A DNA stretch of 64,000 bases from an uncultured Acidobacteriota bacterium (GTDB taxonomy: Bacteria; Acidobacteriota; Terriglobia; Bryobacterales; Bryobacteraceae). Within the stretch, counting starts at the first letter, position 1. Each line of letters opens with the position of its first letter. Position numbers and translations under genes: made by a program. Below are positions 53,245-62,392 of this stretch, piece after piece. The notes beneath the pieces were generated by a model. That model was given only the letters and a program-made list of their open reading frames with translations. It made no database searches and had not been told where the DNA came from. The stretch covers positions 1 through 64,000 of the forward strand of contig CADECY010000018.1 of NCBI GenBank assembly GCA_902825945.1, in the 5' to 3' direction.

Positions 53245-54461
53245 AGCCGCGAATCCGTGCGATAGATGAGCGCATCGCCCACAACGGCCGGTGATGCCGT
53301 GATTCGCTCGCCCAGCCGATTCGTCGCGAGCAACTCGAATCGTGGCCCCGCCTTCACGACGAACGTCTCGCCATCGTTGTTGCTGAGATAGATCCGTCCG
53401 CCTGCGGCGACTGGCGACGAGTTGCATCCGCCGCCCGCGCCCAACCGCTCGCGATACAACTCCCGGCCCGACTTGCCTTCGAATGCGGCCATCACGCAGT
53501 TATCCATCAACGCGTAGAGCACGCCACGATAGTAGACCGGCGAAGGCTCTTGCGGGCCGGGCTTCTCGCTCACCCAAACCTGCTCCGGCGGCTGCCCATT
53601 TCCACGCAACTTCACCGCATGGATCGGGCTCTGCCGCCACAACTGCGTGAACACCATTCCGTCTCCATACACCGGACTTACGATGATCTCGCCGTTGAAC
53701 GGCCCCGATCCTTCGCCGTATTGCCAGCGTTCTTCGTGTGTTGCGGCATCGAACGCGGTGAGGCGATTCTTGCCCACCGCAAGGATGTCGGACTGTCCGT
53801 GATGCTCCACCAGCAGCGGCGTCGCGTGCGCGGTGCCGATCGGGCGCTCTTTCTTCCACGCAACTTCACCGGTCCGCTTGTCGAGCCCCATCATGTAGCA
53901 GGGACCCTTGTGGTGATCCCACGGCAACAGGATCGAATCGCGCAGCACTAGCGGACTCACTCCATAGCCCCACGCCATCTTCGGATCGCCGAACATCTCC
54001 ATGTAGCGCTTGACCCACACGAGTTTGCCGTCATGCGTGTAGCGCGCGATGTCGGAGTTGCCGAAGGCGCTGTACACCGCGTCATCCGTCACTGCCGGCG
54101 TGTTCACCGCGAGGTTCGATTTCTGATGCGCACGCTGGTTCACACCGAGTCCGAAATCATGCCGCCAAAGTTCCTTGCCGCTGTCACGCCGAAAGCAGAG
54201 CGTGAGAAGCGACTTCTTTCCGTCCTGCTCCACCTGAGATGTCACGAAGACGCGGTCTCCATGCACGACCGGCGAACTGGTGCCCCAGCCCGGCAGTTGC
54301 ACGGACCAGCGAATGTTCTCGGTCTGGCTCCATTGAAAGGGCGGATTCGCGCGATCGGCAACGCCATCGGCGGCAGGTCCGCGCCAACGTGGCCAATCGG
54401 CGTTCCGGGCGGCGAGCGCCACGGAAGCGAGAATCAAGGAAAGCCGGAACAAGCGAGCCAC
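53208..54461 (-). CDS. PQQ-like beta-propeller repeat protein, secreted
   Basis: About 417 residues from the GTG at 54461, which gives a signal peptide (MARLFRLSLILASVALA); a GTG at 54479 in frame is possible. After the leader comes DWPRWRGPAADGVADRANPP, the common start of BamB/PQQ-like quinoprotein repeats in Planctomycetes and Acidobacteria, then repeats such as WGTSSPVVHGDRVFVTSQ, GYGVSPLVLRDSILLPWDHH and CNSSPVAAGGRIYLSNNDGE with the W/G-strand pattern of an eight-bladed propeller. There is no clear cofactor motif, so it is probably a scaffold or binding propeller. TATATT ends 6 nt before the GTG. Confidence 0.88.
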   Translation of the reverse strand: MARLFRLSLILASVALAARNADWPRWRGPAADGVADRANPPFQWSQTENIRWSVQLPGWGTSSPVVHGDRVFVTSQVEQDGKKSLLTLCFRRDSGKELWRHDFGLGVNQRAHQKSNLAVNTPAVTDDAVYSAFGNSDIARYTHDGKLVWVKRYMEMFGDPKMAWGYGVSPLVLRDSILLPWDHHKGPCYMMGLDKRTGEVAWKKERPIGTAHATPLLVEHHGQSDILAVGKNRLTAFDAATHEERWQYGEGSGPFNGEIIVSPVYGDGMVFTQLWRQSPIHAVKLRGNGQPPEQVWVSEKPGPQEPSPVYYRGVLYALMDNCVMAAFEGKSGRELYRERLGAGGGCNSSPVAAGGRIYLSNNDGETFVVKAGPRFELLATNRLGERITASPAVVGDALIYRTDSRLYCVGLTTRRPR

Positions 54462-54579
54462 CGTTCGAATATACAGCACCCGGCGGGCCCGATCACATCC
54501 GGCGTCAGAATCACGAAGGCAAGGTTGGCGCGGTCAGTCGAAGCTGCGGACGAGAGCAGCCCCGTTGTACCCTTCTCTT

Positions 54580-55111
54580 GTGAGAGCAGTCATTCTGGCC
54601 GCTACCGCGGTGCTGCTGCTGACGGCTCCTGGCTGGAGCGGCCTGAAGGGCCGTGCCGCGAACTTCCGGGGGTTGATTATGGGCAAGAGCAAACACGCGG
54701 AGTCGCTACGAGTGCTCGGAGCTCCGATTCATGCGGGACCACCCGAGGGTGCTCCCCAGATCATCGCCGACAACTATGAACGCGCAGGATTGTTTCCGTT
54801 TCCATATCAGCGTGTCATGATCTTCTGGAACCCGCGAACCGGGATCGTCGATTCGGTGGAGGTGCAGTTCCGAGGCGATCCCCCTGGACAGCTTGGAGAA
54901 GCAGTTCGGCTCAGGGTGGGTGAAAGTCACTTGGGAATCCAAGGACTGTGGGAATGCCGGTGGCGGTTCGACCGAGATTTACGTGTCATCGAAAGGGGAG
55001 TTCAGTACATGGGAAAATCTCGCCAAAGGCTTCACCTATTGGCCAACCCCGCCGAGCTTGCTTTACGCGGGGAAGCGTACCCTGCCAGCCAAGCCGAAGC
55101 CATGCCGCTGA
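54580..55111 (+). pseudogene. small secreted protein split by a frameshift at a C5 run
   Basis: From the GTG at 54580 a signal peptide (MRAVILAATAVLLLTAPGWS) and about 100 residues follow (IMGKSKHAESLRVLGAP, YQRVMIFWNPRTGIVDSVEV). At CCCCC (54880-54884) the coding sense moves to another frame that reads DSLEKQFGSGWVKVTWESKD, TEIYVSSKGEFSTWENLAKG and ends at 55111. With one C less the two halves join as RGDPLDSLEKQFG. I do not know the family; the text is like small exported acidobacterial proteins of about 175 residues. Either a recent mutation, a sequencing error or slippage. The following 265 bp (55112-55376) holds only a possible fragment ending NEPSADVDLRLEPVDLMPLP in one frame. Confidence 0.65.
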
Positions 55112-55376
55112 CTCTCCCCGCTCTCATTTCGCACTCAACGCGCGACTACGGCCGCCAATTGCACCAGCACGGTAGCCGATCCGGCTGCACCTCTCCATCA
55201 CAGCGCGCCGTTGCGAACGGAAGCGCAATGGGAGGCCGGTTCCTGGCGGTTCGGCCGCCACCCTGCCGAACGTTCGCGACGCGCCTGCCGGATACTACGC
55301 GCTCGCACTCAACCGGGCGCTGAACGAGCCCAGCGCCGATGTCGACTTGCGTCTCGAGCCAGTGGACCTGATGCCG

Positions 55377-57602
55377 CTACCGTGATCCGCGGACCCGCTC
55401 GATTTCGGAGAGCGTGTCGCGCATCCAGCTTTCGCCATCTCCGCCGAATCCCACCGACTCGAGCTTCAGACTCGCTCCCCGGTCCGCGATCCAGTTGGTG
55501 GGAATTCCGAGCGGACCCACGAGCGCGTCCACGTATTCCTTGGTGAACAGTACCGGAAATGTGAAGTTGTTCTCTTTCAGATAGGGCTCAACCAAGCCGA
55601 TGTTGTCGTCCACGTTGAGCGTGACCACCTGGATATCTTCACGCTGCCTGATCTGATCGTGGAGCTTCTGCAGATGAGGCAACTCACTCCGGCAAGGCCC
55701 GCACCAGGTTGCCCACACGTTGAGCAACGTGGTCTTGCCTTTCAGGTTCGCGAGCGTCCATGTCTTTCCGGCGCGGTCGAGGGCGGAGAGATCCGGCAGA
55801 GTCTTCGTCATCGGTGCCCACTTCGAGGCGTCTTCCTTGCTGGCGGATGGACGCGCTGTGGCAATCCACATTTGCCAACCCTCGTTGGTTCCACCGGCGT
55901 CCTTCCAGATCTCGCGCGCCATGCGCCCCGGCTCGCTCGACTCGAGTTCACGCGGTGCGCCCGGGCTGCCCGACAGCGCACGAACCGCGGCTTGGCAGAT
56001 TGCCAGCGCGTCGGCGGTCCGCTTCTCGTGCCGTGCGAGCGCGGCGACAGCCGTGAGATATCGCGATTCCTCGAATCCAATGCTCTTGATCAAGTAATCG
56101 GCGGAGGATCCCGGCTTGTTCGCCGGATCGGCGGCGCGCTTCGCACTCAGTTCGGCGGCTCGCTTCTTTCGATCGTTGAGTCCCGCTTCCCACTTCGACA
56201 GGACCGTTCGCGCCTCCGCCGTCCGCCCGGACTTGAAAGCGGCCAACGCGAGCGTCTCCCACGATACGGTGCCGCGGCTCCATCGTGAGTTCTCCTCCTG
56301 AACGGCATCGTCCGGCGACGCATAGAGGTCCGACTCGAGATAGGATGCGTTCGCCCTCGCGCGCTTCTCGGAAACCTCTTCGCCCTCCTTCACCAGCGCG
56401 GGAATCGCATCCAGCTCCACGCCGCGCTTGGCCCATGCGAGCGCCACACCCGAGATCGTGGATCTGGGCCCGAACACGAACGCGGGCTTTTCGCGCGAAA
56501 GCCGGATGGCCCGGCGGCCTTCGGCAACGATCTCTTCCGCCGGGGTGTCCTTTAGCTCCGCCATGAGATCCACTCTCTGAGCCGCCAAGAACTGCTCATC
56601 CGGGATCTTCTCGACCCATTCAGCAAGGAAGCGGAGCTGCTTTCTCAGATAGGCATCGCGCTCCTCACGCGGCGCGGCCGGTGGCACGAACGGGTTGGCT
56701 TTGCTGAAATCTTCGTTCGCGCGGAAGAACGCCGGCATCTTCTGTGAATCGGTTTTCACCTCCGAATTCATCTTGGCCCGCGCCGCCTTGTCGGCGGTGA
56801 GTTCGTAGCCCTGCTCGCGCAGATACGAGGTCTCGGGAAACTCCGCCGGATTCAGGGATTCGAGGAACTTCAGATCCCGCTTCACTCGCTCGCGCACCTC
56901 TTCGTGCCGCGCCGCCGGCGTGACCTTGAATTCGAGACGCCATAACGATCCATACGTTCCCACCATCTCCCAATCCTTCTGGCCTTCGATGCGCGCGCGC
57001 AGGAGTTCGGTGAACTTCTCGAGCGCGGGCGAGTTGTCGAGGTTGATCGCCATGCCCGCGGAGATTTTGCTGTCGGGGCAGCGGTCGACGAATGCCTGCG
57101 TGTTGCTCTTCATCTTGGCGCGGTCGTTGAATCGCGGCGATTGATAGATGGAAGCGAGCATGCGATAGGGCCAGGGATTGGCGGGGTCCTTCGTCACCAG
57201 TTCGTCGAGGATTTTGATGGCTTCGGGCGTGCGGCGTCCGGTCAAAGCCTCGGCGTGGAGATAGCGTGCGCCCGCGTCGTTCGGGTGTTCGCCGGCGTAC
57301 TTCCGGAACTCGGCGATGACCTCCTCGGTCGCCACGCCCTCCTTCGTGTGAGTCAAATAGGCGCGGCGAACAAAGAAGTCATCCGGATACTTGCGGTAGA
57401 GCGCGGTGATCCTTTCGCGGCGCTCTTGTGTGACTTCGCCGGGAGGCCTGAGCTTGCCGTCTTTCTCGCGTGGAACCTTGACTGAAGCGCCCAGCACCTC
57501 TTCCCACAACGCCGGCGGTGCGTCGCACGGTACGGATGGGCGAACTTGCCCGGCGATGGAAATCGGCAGGGCGGTGGCGAACAGAAAGCGAACCCAGGAC
57601 AT
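55377..57602 (-). CDS. TlpA-like thioredoxin with long N-terminal helical region
   Basis: 741 residues with a signal peptide (MSWVRFLFATALPISIAGQ). The first ~600 residues are helical and TPR-like (FVRRAYLTHTKEGVATEEVI; ARYLHAEALTGRRTPEAIKI; ISGVALAWAKRGVELDAIPA). The C-terminal 140 residues are a TlpA/AhpC-like thioredoxin with WCGPC (around residue 634-638) in NVWATWCGPCRSELPHLQ and the cis-Pro region GPLGIPTNWIADRGA. It probably reduces disulfides in the periplasm, perhaps keeping apocytochrome Cys pairs reduced, which would suit the multiheme cytochrome gene 93 bp upstream. That link is inferred from the neighbourhood. Confidence 0.88.
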   Translation of the reverse strand: MSWVRFLFATALPISIAGQVRPSVPCDAPPALWEEVLGASVKVPREKDGKLRPPGEVTQERRERITALYRKYPDDFFVRRAYLTHTKEGVATEEVIAEFRKYAGEHPNDAGARYLHAEALTGRRTPEAIKILDELVTKDPANPWPYRMLASIYQSPRFNDRAKMKSNTQAFVDRCPDSKISAGMAINLDNSPALEKFTELLRARIEGQKDWEMVGTYGSLWRLEFKVTPAARHEEVRERVKRDLKFLESLNPAEFPETSYLREQGYELTADKAARAKMNSEVKTDSQKMPAFFRANEDFSKANPFVPPAAPREERDAYLRKQLRFLAEWVEKIPDEQFLAAQRVDLMAELKDTPAEEIVAEGRRAIRLSREKPAFVFGPRSTISGVALAWAKRGVELDAIPALVKEGEEVSEKRARANASYLESDLYASPDDAVQEENSRWSRGTVSWETLALAAFKSGRTAEARTVLSKWEAGLNDRKKRAAELSAKRAADPANKPGSSADYLIKSIGFEESRYLTAVAALARHEKRTADALAICQAAVRALSGSPGAPRELESSEPGRMAREIWKDAGGTNEGWQMWIATARPSASKEDASKWAPMTKTLPDLSALDRAGKTWTLANLKGKTTLLNVWATWCGPCRSELPHLQKLHDQIRQREDIQVVTLNVDDNIGLVEPYLKENNFTFPVLFTKEYVDALVGPLGIPTNWIADRGASLKLESVGFGGDGESWMRDTLSEIERVRGSR

Positions 57603-57695
57603 CGTTTGCCTCCTTGGCGCGTTGACTCGCGCGGTTGATTGCCAGACGCGGGCTGGCCGAATTTCGTTCCAACTGATACGGGCGCGAGTTTACCA

Positions 57696-58952
57696 CTATC
57701 TCGAGGGCAGTCTGGCCGGAAGGATCCGCTCCGCCTTCGACCGCAACGATCGAGCCTCCGCCGGCGATTCCACCAGAGCCGAGAGCCGCCGCAGTGCGTC
57801 CGGTTGGACGGGATCGGCCTCGATCGACATCCGCAGCGCCGCCGCTGCCTGTTCGCGCCGCCCGTCGGCCGCGAGAATTGCGGCGAGCGCGTTCAACAGC
57901 GGCGGATCGCCTCGCTGGGGCGCGCCGCGTAGCAACGGCCACGCCTTCTCGATAAGAGTCGCATCGCGGCTCCTCGTGGCCAGCTCGACGTAGGCGAGTC
58001 CAAGGTCACGCGGTAAGGGCTTGCGTCCAAAGTAGGATCGCAGCGCGGATCCCGCATCGCGCTTGCCACCGATCGAATGATCGGTAAAGACGGCGTGTCC
58101 GCCATCGTTGGCGCGTGCCTTCGGCATATGGCATCCCGTGCAATCGCCGGTGCGATGAGGTTTCGAATGGCAGGTCTGGCAGACCGCGTTGAAATCGGTA
58201 ATGCGATGCGGATCATGACAGGTGCCGCACCAGAGGCGGTCCCCGGAAGCCTGCTTGCACCGGCTCGCCGCGAGCGCCTCGGAGTGTCCGTTCACGCGGA
58301 CTCCCGCCGGAGTCGCACCCACGAACACTTCAATGTATTGCCCGACATCTTGCCCCGGCCGGAAATCGCGCATGCGTTTCCCCGCGCGTTCGAGCCGCAC
58401 CGATCCCGCGAGGTGACACTGCTCGCACACCGAATCGCGCAGGCGGGGTGCGAGTTTCGAGGGCCGGATCAGCCCGTCATGCTCGCTCGCGTCTCCGTGG
58501 CACCGCTCGCAGCCGATTCCGTGTACGATTGCGCGATATCGATTGAGCTGTCCAGGCTCCAGTTCGGTGCGCGTGGCGTGGCAGGACAGGCACTCCAAAC
58601 CGATCGGCCGTGTGAAGTCCGGCTTCTTATCGCGTTCGTATCCGGGCGCGAGGTCGAACACTCCGCGATTCGCGTAATAGCCAACGGGCGCCTGATAAAG
58701 GTGCCCGTCGTGCTCAAACCCATAGCTGCGGCCCATCCTGCGCGAGCCGACGAACAAGCTCAGAAGAAGCGAACCGCCGGGCCATTCGAGCTTGGCTTCG
58801 GGGGTCACGGTGAAGGACCCCGTTCGTCCAATGGGCTCTGTACCCGCGCGGACCACGCCACTCGAATTCGCCATCGGCGAGCGCGCCCACCGTACCGCGA
58901 TTTCCTCGTGGCATTGTGGACACGCCAGCGCCGTGGCCAATAACAGAATCAC
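57696..58952 (-). CDS. seven-heme cytochrome c with C-terminal TPR-like tail
   Basis: 418 residues. Seven CXXCH motifs are present: CPQCH, CLSCH, CERCH, CEQCH, CGTCH, CQTCH and CTGCH, spread over residues about 11-275, with many other His for axial ligation. The extreme N-terminus (MILLLATALACPQCH) is a very short signal region with the first heme site at once after it. The last 130 residues carry TPR-like helices (NALAAILAADGRREQAAAAL). It sits 10 bp after the TonB-dependent receptor gene. Related multiheme proteins work in periplasmic electron transfer (cytochrome c554 type); the redox partner is unknown. Confidence 0.9.
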   Translation of the reverse strand: MILLLATALACPQCHEEIAVRWARSPMANSSGVVRAGTEPIGRTGSFTVTPEAKLEWPGGSLLLSLFVGSRRMGRSYGFEHDGHLYQAPVGYYANRGVFDLAPGYERDKKPDFTRPIGLECLSCHATRTELEPGQLNRYRAIVHGIGCERCHGDASEHDGLIRPSKLAPRLRDSVCEQCHLAGSVRLERAGKRMRDFRPGQDVGQYIEVFVGATPAGVRVNGHSEALAASRCKQASGDRLWCGTCHDPHRITDFNAVCQTCHSKPHRTGDCTGCHMPKARANDGGHAVFTDHSIGGKRDAGSALRSYFGRKPLPRDLGLAYVELATRSRDATLIEKAWPLLRGAPQRGDPPLLNALAAILAADGRREQAAAALRMSIEADPVQPDALRRLSALVESPAEARSLRSKAERILPARLPSR

Positions 58953-58962
58953 ATTCGCGATT

Positions 58963-61900
58963 CTAGAACATCATCTTCAATCCGAATTGGATCACGCGAG
59001 GCGAGTTCGCCACACCGCCGATCCGGCCGAAGTTCGCCGCCGAGAAGTCGGTCGACGGGTTGCCGAAGACCACGCGGTTGAACGGATTGCTGATCTCCAT
59101 CCGGAACTGGAGGTTCGCCCGCTCGCCGAACTTGGTGTCCTTGAACAGGCCGAACGATTCGTTGATGTAGGCCGGCGGCCGCTCGCGCAGGTACACGGGC
59201 GCGTTGCCGAAGGTGAGCGCGGTGGGTTGCGAGAAGGCCGCGCGATTCAGGTAGAAGTCGCGATTGGGATCGAACTTGTCGCCCGCGGCGGTGGCCATGA
59301 CCGGCTGCCCGGTTAGATTCGGCCGCAGTCCACCCGTGAAGGCGAAAGAGTTGCTGTTGTTGGTGCTGATCGCGAGCGGGAATCCGCTCGAGAACGCGCC
59401 CACTCCGGTGATCGACCATCCACCGAGGTACTTGTGGTGGAACGGCAGATTGTAGTTGAAGCTCAGTGTGAGAATGTGGCGCTGGTCGGACGGATAGAGG
59501 CTCTTCTCGCGAAGGAAGTGGTTCTGCCGAATCACGCCGCCGTGCGCGTCGCTGAAGCCCGCGCCGTCGGAGAGCATCTTCGACCAGGTGTAGGCGGTAG
59601 TGGCGGCGAACCCGCGCGACATACGCTTGTCCATCTTGAACTGGAACGAGTGGTAGGTCGAGTTGGCGTAGGGAGCCGCGACCACTCCAACGCCCGTGTA
59701 TTGCGGGAATGCGCGCAGTGCCTGCGCAACCGTACCGCGGGCGCCGTACTCACGCGCGAATCCCGCGTAAGGCTCCCGGATTCCCGCGGCCGCGGCGACC
59801 GGCGAAGTGATGTTGGCGCTCAACAGTGCCTGACCCAGATTGAAGAGCGAGGGATTGACCTGCGCCAGTTGGAGCTGGTCATACAGATTGGTGCCCTTGT
59901 TGGCCACGTAGGCTCCGCTCAGCATCAGCGAATTGGCGAACTGCCGTTCGAGAGTGATGTTCCACTGCTGGGCGTAGGGAATCTGTCCACCGGTTGCCCG
60001 TTCGACGATCGAGGCACCCTGCGTGTTGGCGACCGTCGGCGAGATCAATGGAGGCTTGTTGAAGTTCTGCGGGAAGCCGTTGTCCCAGTTGAACGCCGCC
60101 GTGATACCATTGTCCGCGCTGGCGAAGGTCGGCGTGATCGAGAAGCCGGTCTGCGGCAGGCCGACGCCTTGGTTGATGTACTCCTTGTAGAAGATGCCAT
60201 AGCCACCGCGGAACACGGTATTCGGCATGATCTGATAGGCGAAGCCGATGCGCGGCGCGAAGTTCTTGTAGTGAGTGTCGAACAAGCGCGTCCAGCCTTG
60301 ACGGCCCTGACCGTCTCCGCCGAACACGTACGCGCCCAGGGTGTTCCCCGCGCCCGGATTCGGAACCGAAGGATCCATGTACGATAGGCGTCCCAGCGGA
60401 TCGGCTGAGGGCGCCTGGATCTCGTAACGCAGGCCGATGTTGAGGGTCAGCTTCGGGTTAAGTTTGTAGGTGTCATCGATGAACCAACCGTAGTATTGGT
60501 AGCGCCCGCCGGGAAGCGAATCGCGGAAGAAGGAGTTGCCACTGTCTACCGTCCCCAGCAGGAAACTCGCGAACGCGTTGCCGGAGTTGGCGTTGCCGGG
60601 AATGCCCGTCTCGAAGTTCGAGAAGTTGAAGCGTCCGCCGCCGGCGCCATAGTTGCGATAGTTGTCGCGGTGTCCCTGGATCTCCATGCCCATCTTGATG
60701 GTGTGCTTGTTCTTCACCCAGGTGAGCGTATCCAGCCACGCGAGCGTCGTGAAGTAGTTGTCGGAGGCGATATCGTCGCCCAGACGCGTGTAGCCCTGCG
60801 TGAACTGCACCGTCGGCGCGAGGTCGAACTGCACGCCGCGCAGACCGAGTTCGCCGATTGCACCCTTGTTGAAGCCCAGCGAGAAGTTCGGATTGCGGAA
60901 CCGCGAGAAACCCGCGCCCATGTGGTTGATCACGGTCGGGCTGATGTTCCAGTCGTAGTTGATGCGGATCAGGCGGGTGGTGACTACCTGGAAGTTGTAG
61001 TTCTCGATCAGCACCGAGCGGTTCTTGGCGATCAGGCGCGATGGCCCGGGGCTTTTGATCGAAGGCCGGTCGGTAAAGTTGAACATGCCGCTCAACCGGT
61101 GATTGCTCTTCAGCGCATGGTCGATCTTGAAGCCGGAGCTGCGCTGATCGGCGAAAGGGCTGCCGAGCGGCGCGATGCTGTTGTTGGCGATTCCCGCCAG
61201 TTCCGCCGCTGGATAGACCGCCGCCATTTTCGACGCGATTGAGCTGAAGCGCGCGCGGGGAATGATGTTGTTCGGGAACTGGCTCCGAGTGGCGCGGCCA
61301 GCCGCGTCGATCACCGTCGAGGCCGGATCGTAGATGCCGCCGCGGCCCGCGTCGGCCCACTCGCCGAAATCGCCGTTGAGCATCCGTGCGGTGGCGTTGG
61401 TGTTGAACCCGCCGAGTTGACCGCCGCGAATGTAGAACTGGTCGAGCGAGAAGAACCAGAAAGTGCGGTCCTTGCCGTTGTACAGCTTCGGCAGCATCAC
61501 GGGACCACCGAGGGTGAAGCCCCACTCGTTCTGCTTCCTCGGAGCTTTCGTCGGGCTGAAGAATCCTCGCGCGTCCAGTTTGTCATTGGCGAGGAAGTGG
61601 AACGCCGATCCGTGCAGGGCGTTGGTGCCTGACTTCATCGTGAAGCTGGTGACGCCCGAAAGTGCGTGTGTGTACTCGGCTGAGTAGTTGTTGGTGACGA
61701 GCTTGAACTCGGCGATGGCATCGACCGAAGGATTCACCTCGGCGTCGTTGGCCAAGTCGCCGCGCGAGAGCGCGATGCCGTCGTAGTAGATCTGATCATT
61801 GAATGATCCGCCGCCGCCAATGTGCTTTTCCCACGTGTTGCCGGGCGAAACGCCGGGCGACAGGAAGATGAAGGCAGACGGATTGCGGATACCGCCGCCG

Positions 61901-62337
61901 AGCGTCAGCGGAAGATCGAGAAAGCGCTTGTTGTCGATAACCGTGCCCACGTCGGTGGACTCGGTCTGAATCAGTGAAGCCGTAGCATCGACTTCCACGG
62001 TCTGCGATACCTCGCCGACCTGCAGCGTCATGTCGAGACGTGACTGCTGGTTCACTTCCACCTTGACTGCTTTGGCCTCCGACCGGCGGAAACCCTGCGC
62101 TTCCACGGTCAGGTCGTACAAGCCGATCGGCAAACTGAAGAATCCGTACGTCCCGGCGTTCGAGGTCACCGATTGCTGAACAGCGTTGGTGGCCGTATTT
62201 TGGATGCGGACGGTGGCTCCCACCACAACCGCGCCAGTGGGATCGACGATGGTTCCGGCGATCGTGCCGCGGTCCACCTGCGCAAACAGGGCGGCGGACA
62301 AAAACACGAGCAGCGTTGCAACTTTATGCATTCCCAT
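58963..62337 (-). CDS. Oar-like TonB-dependent receptor with carboxypeptidase-regulatory-like domain
   Basis: 1124 residues. Signal peptide MGMHKVATLLVFLSAALFAQ, then a carboxypeptidase-regulatory-like domain (GTIAGTIVDPTGAVVVGATV), plug (GGGGSFNDQIYYDGIALSRG, then NPSVDAIAEFKLVTNNYSAE), and a beta barrel ending in Phe (IQFGLKMMF). AAAGGAG lies 4-5 nt before the ATG. It leads an operon with a seven-heme cytochrome and a TlpA-like protein, so its substrate could be linked to electron transfer or metal/heme handling, but loops give no clue. Confidence 0.93.
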   Translation of the reverse strand: MGMHKVATLLVFLSAALFAQVDRGTIAGTIVDPTGAVVVGATVRIQNTATNAVQQSVTSNAGTYGFFSLPIGLYDLTVEAQGFRRSEAKAVKVEVNQQSRLDMTLQVGEVSQTVEVDATASLIQTESTDVGTVIDNKRFLDLPLTLGGGIRNPSAFIFLSPGVSPGNTWEKHIGGGGSFNDQIYYDGIALSRGDLANDAEVNPSVDAIAEFKLVTNNYSAEYTHALSGVTSFTMKSGTNALHGSAFHFLANDKLDARGFFSPTKAPRKQNEWGFTLGGPVMLPKLYNGKDRTFWFFSLDQFYIRGGQLGGFNTNATARMLNGDFGEWADAGRGGIYDPASTVIDAAGRATRSQFPNNIIPRARFSSIASKMAAVYPAAELAGIANNSIAPLGSPFADQRSSGFKIDHALKSNHRLSGMFNFTDRPSIKSPGPSRLIAKNRSVLIENYNFQVVTTRLIRINYDWNISPTVINHMGAGFSRFRNPNFSLGFNKGAIGELGLRGVQFDLAPTVQFTQGYTRLGDDIASDNYFTTLAWLDTLTWVKNKHTIKMGMEIQGHRDNYRNYGAGGGRFNFSNFETGIPGNANSGNAFASFLLGTVDSGNSFFRDSLPGGRYQYYGWFIDDTYKLNPKLTLNIGLRYEIQAPSADPLGRLSYMDPSVPNPGAGNTLGAYVFGGDGQGRQGWTRLFDTHYKNFAPRIGFAYQIMPNTVFRGGYGIFYKEYINQGVGLPQTGFSITPTFASADNGITAAFNWDNGFPQNFNKPPLISPTVANTQGASIVERATGGQIPYAQQWNITLERQFANSLMLSGAYVANKGTNLYDQLQLAQVNPSLFNLGQALLSANITSPVAAAAGIREPYAGFAREYGARGTVAQALRAFPQYTGVGVVAAPYANSTYHSFQFKMDKRMSRGFAATTAYTWSKMLSDGAGFSDAHGGVIRQNHFLREKSLYPSDQRHILTLSFNYNLPFHHKYLGGWSITGVGAFSSGFPLAISTNNSNSFAFTGGLRPNLTGQPVMATAAGDKFDPNRDFYLNRAAFSQPTALTFGNAPVYLRERPPAYINESFGLFKDTKFGERANLQFRMEISNPFNRVVFGNPSTDFSAANFGRIGGVANSPRVIQFGLKMMF

Positions 62338-62355
62338 GAGACTCCTTTCGAAACT

Positions 62356-62385
62356 TTGAGAGCTGAATTTCAGTCAGAATATCAA
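62356..62385 (+). promoter_or_regulatory. candidate promoter of the TPR/FG-GAP gene in the divergent gap
   Basis: In the 55-bp gap between the receptor and the plus-strand gene, TTGAGA (62356-62361) and TATCAA (62380-62385) are 18 bp apart, with the ATG 7 nt after the second hexamer. On the minus strand TATTCT (62377-62382) could serve the receptor gene, which has a leader with a Shine-Dalgarno sequence. Confidence 0.45.
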
Positions 62386-62392
62386 TTGGAAG

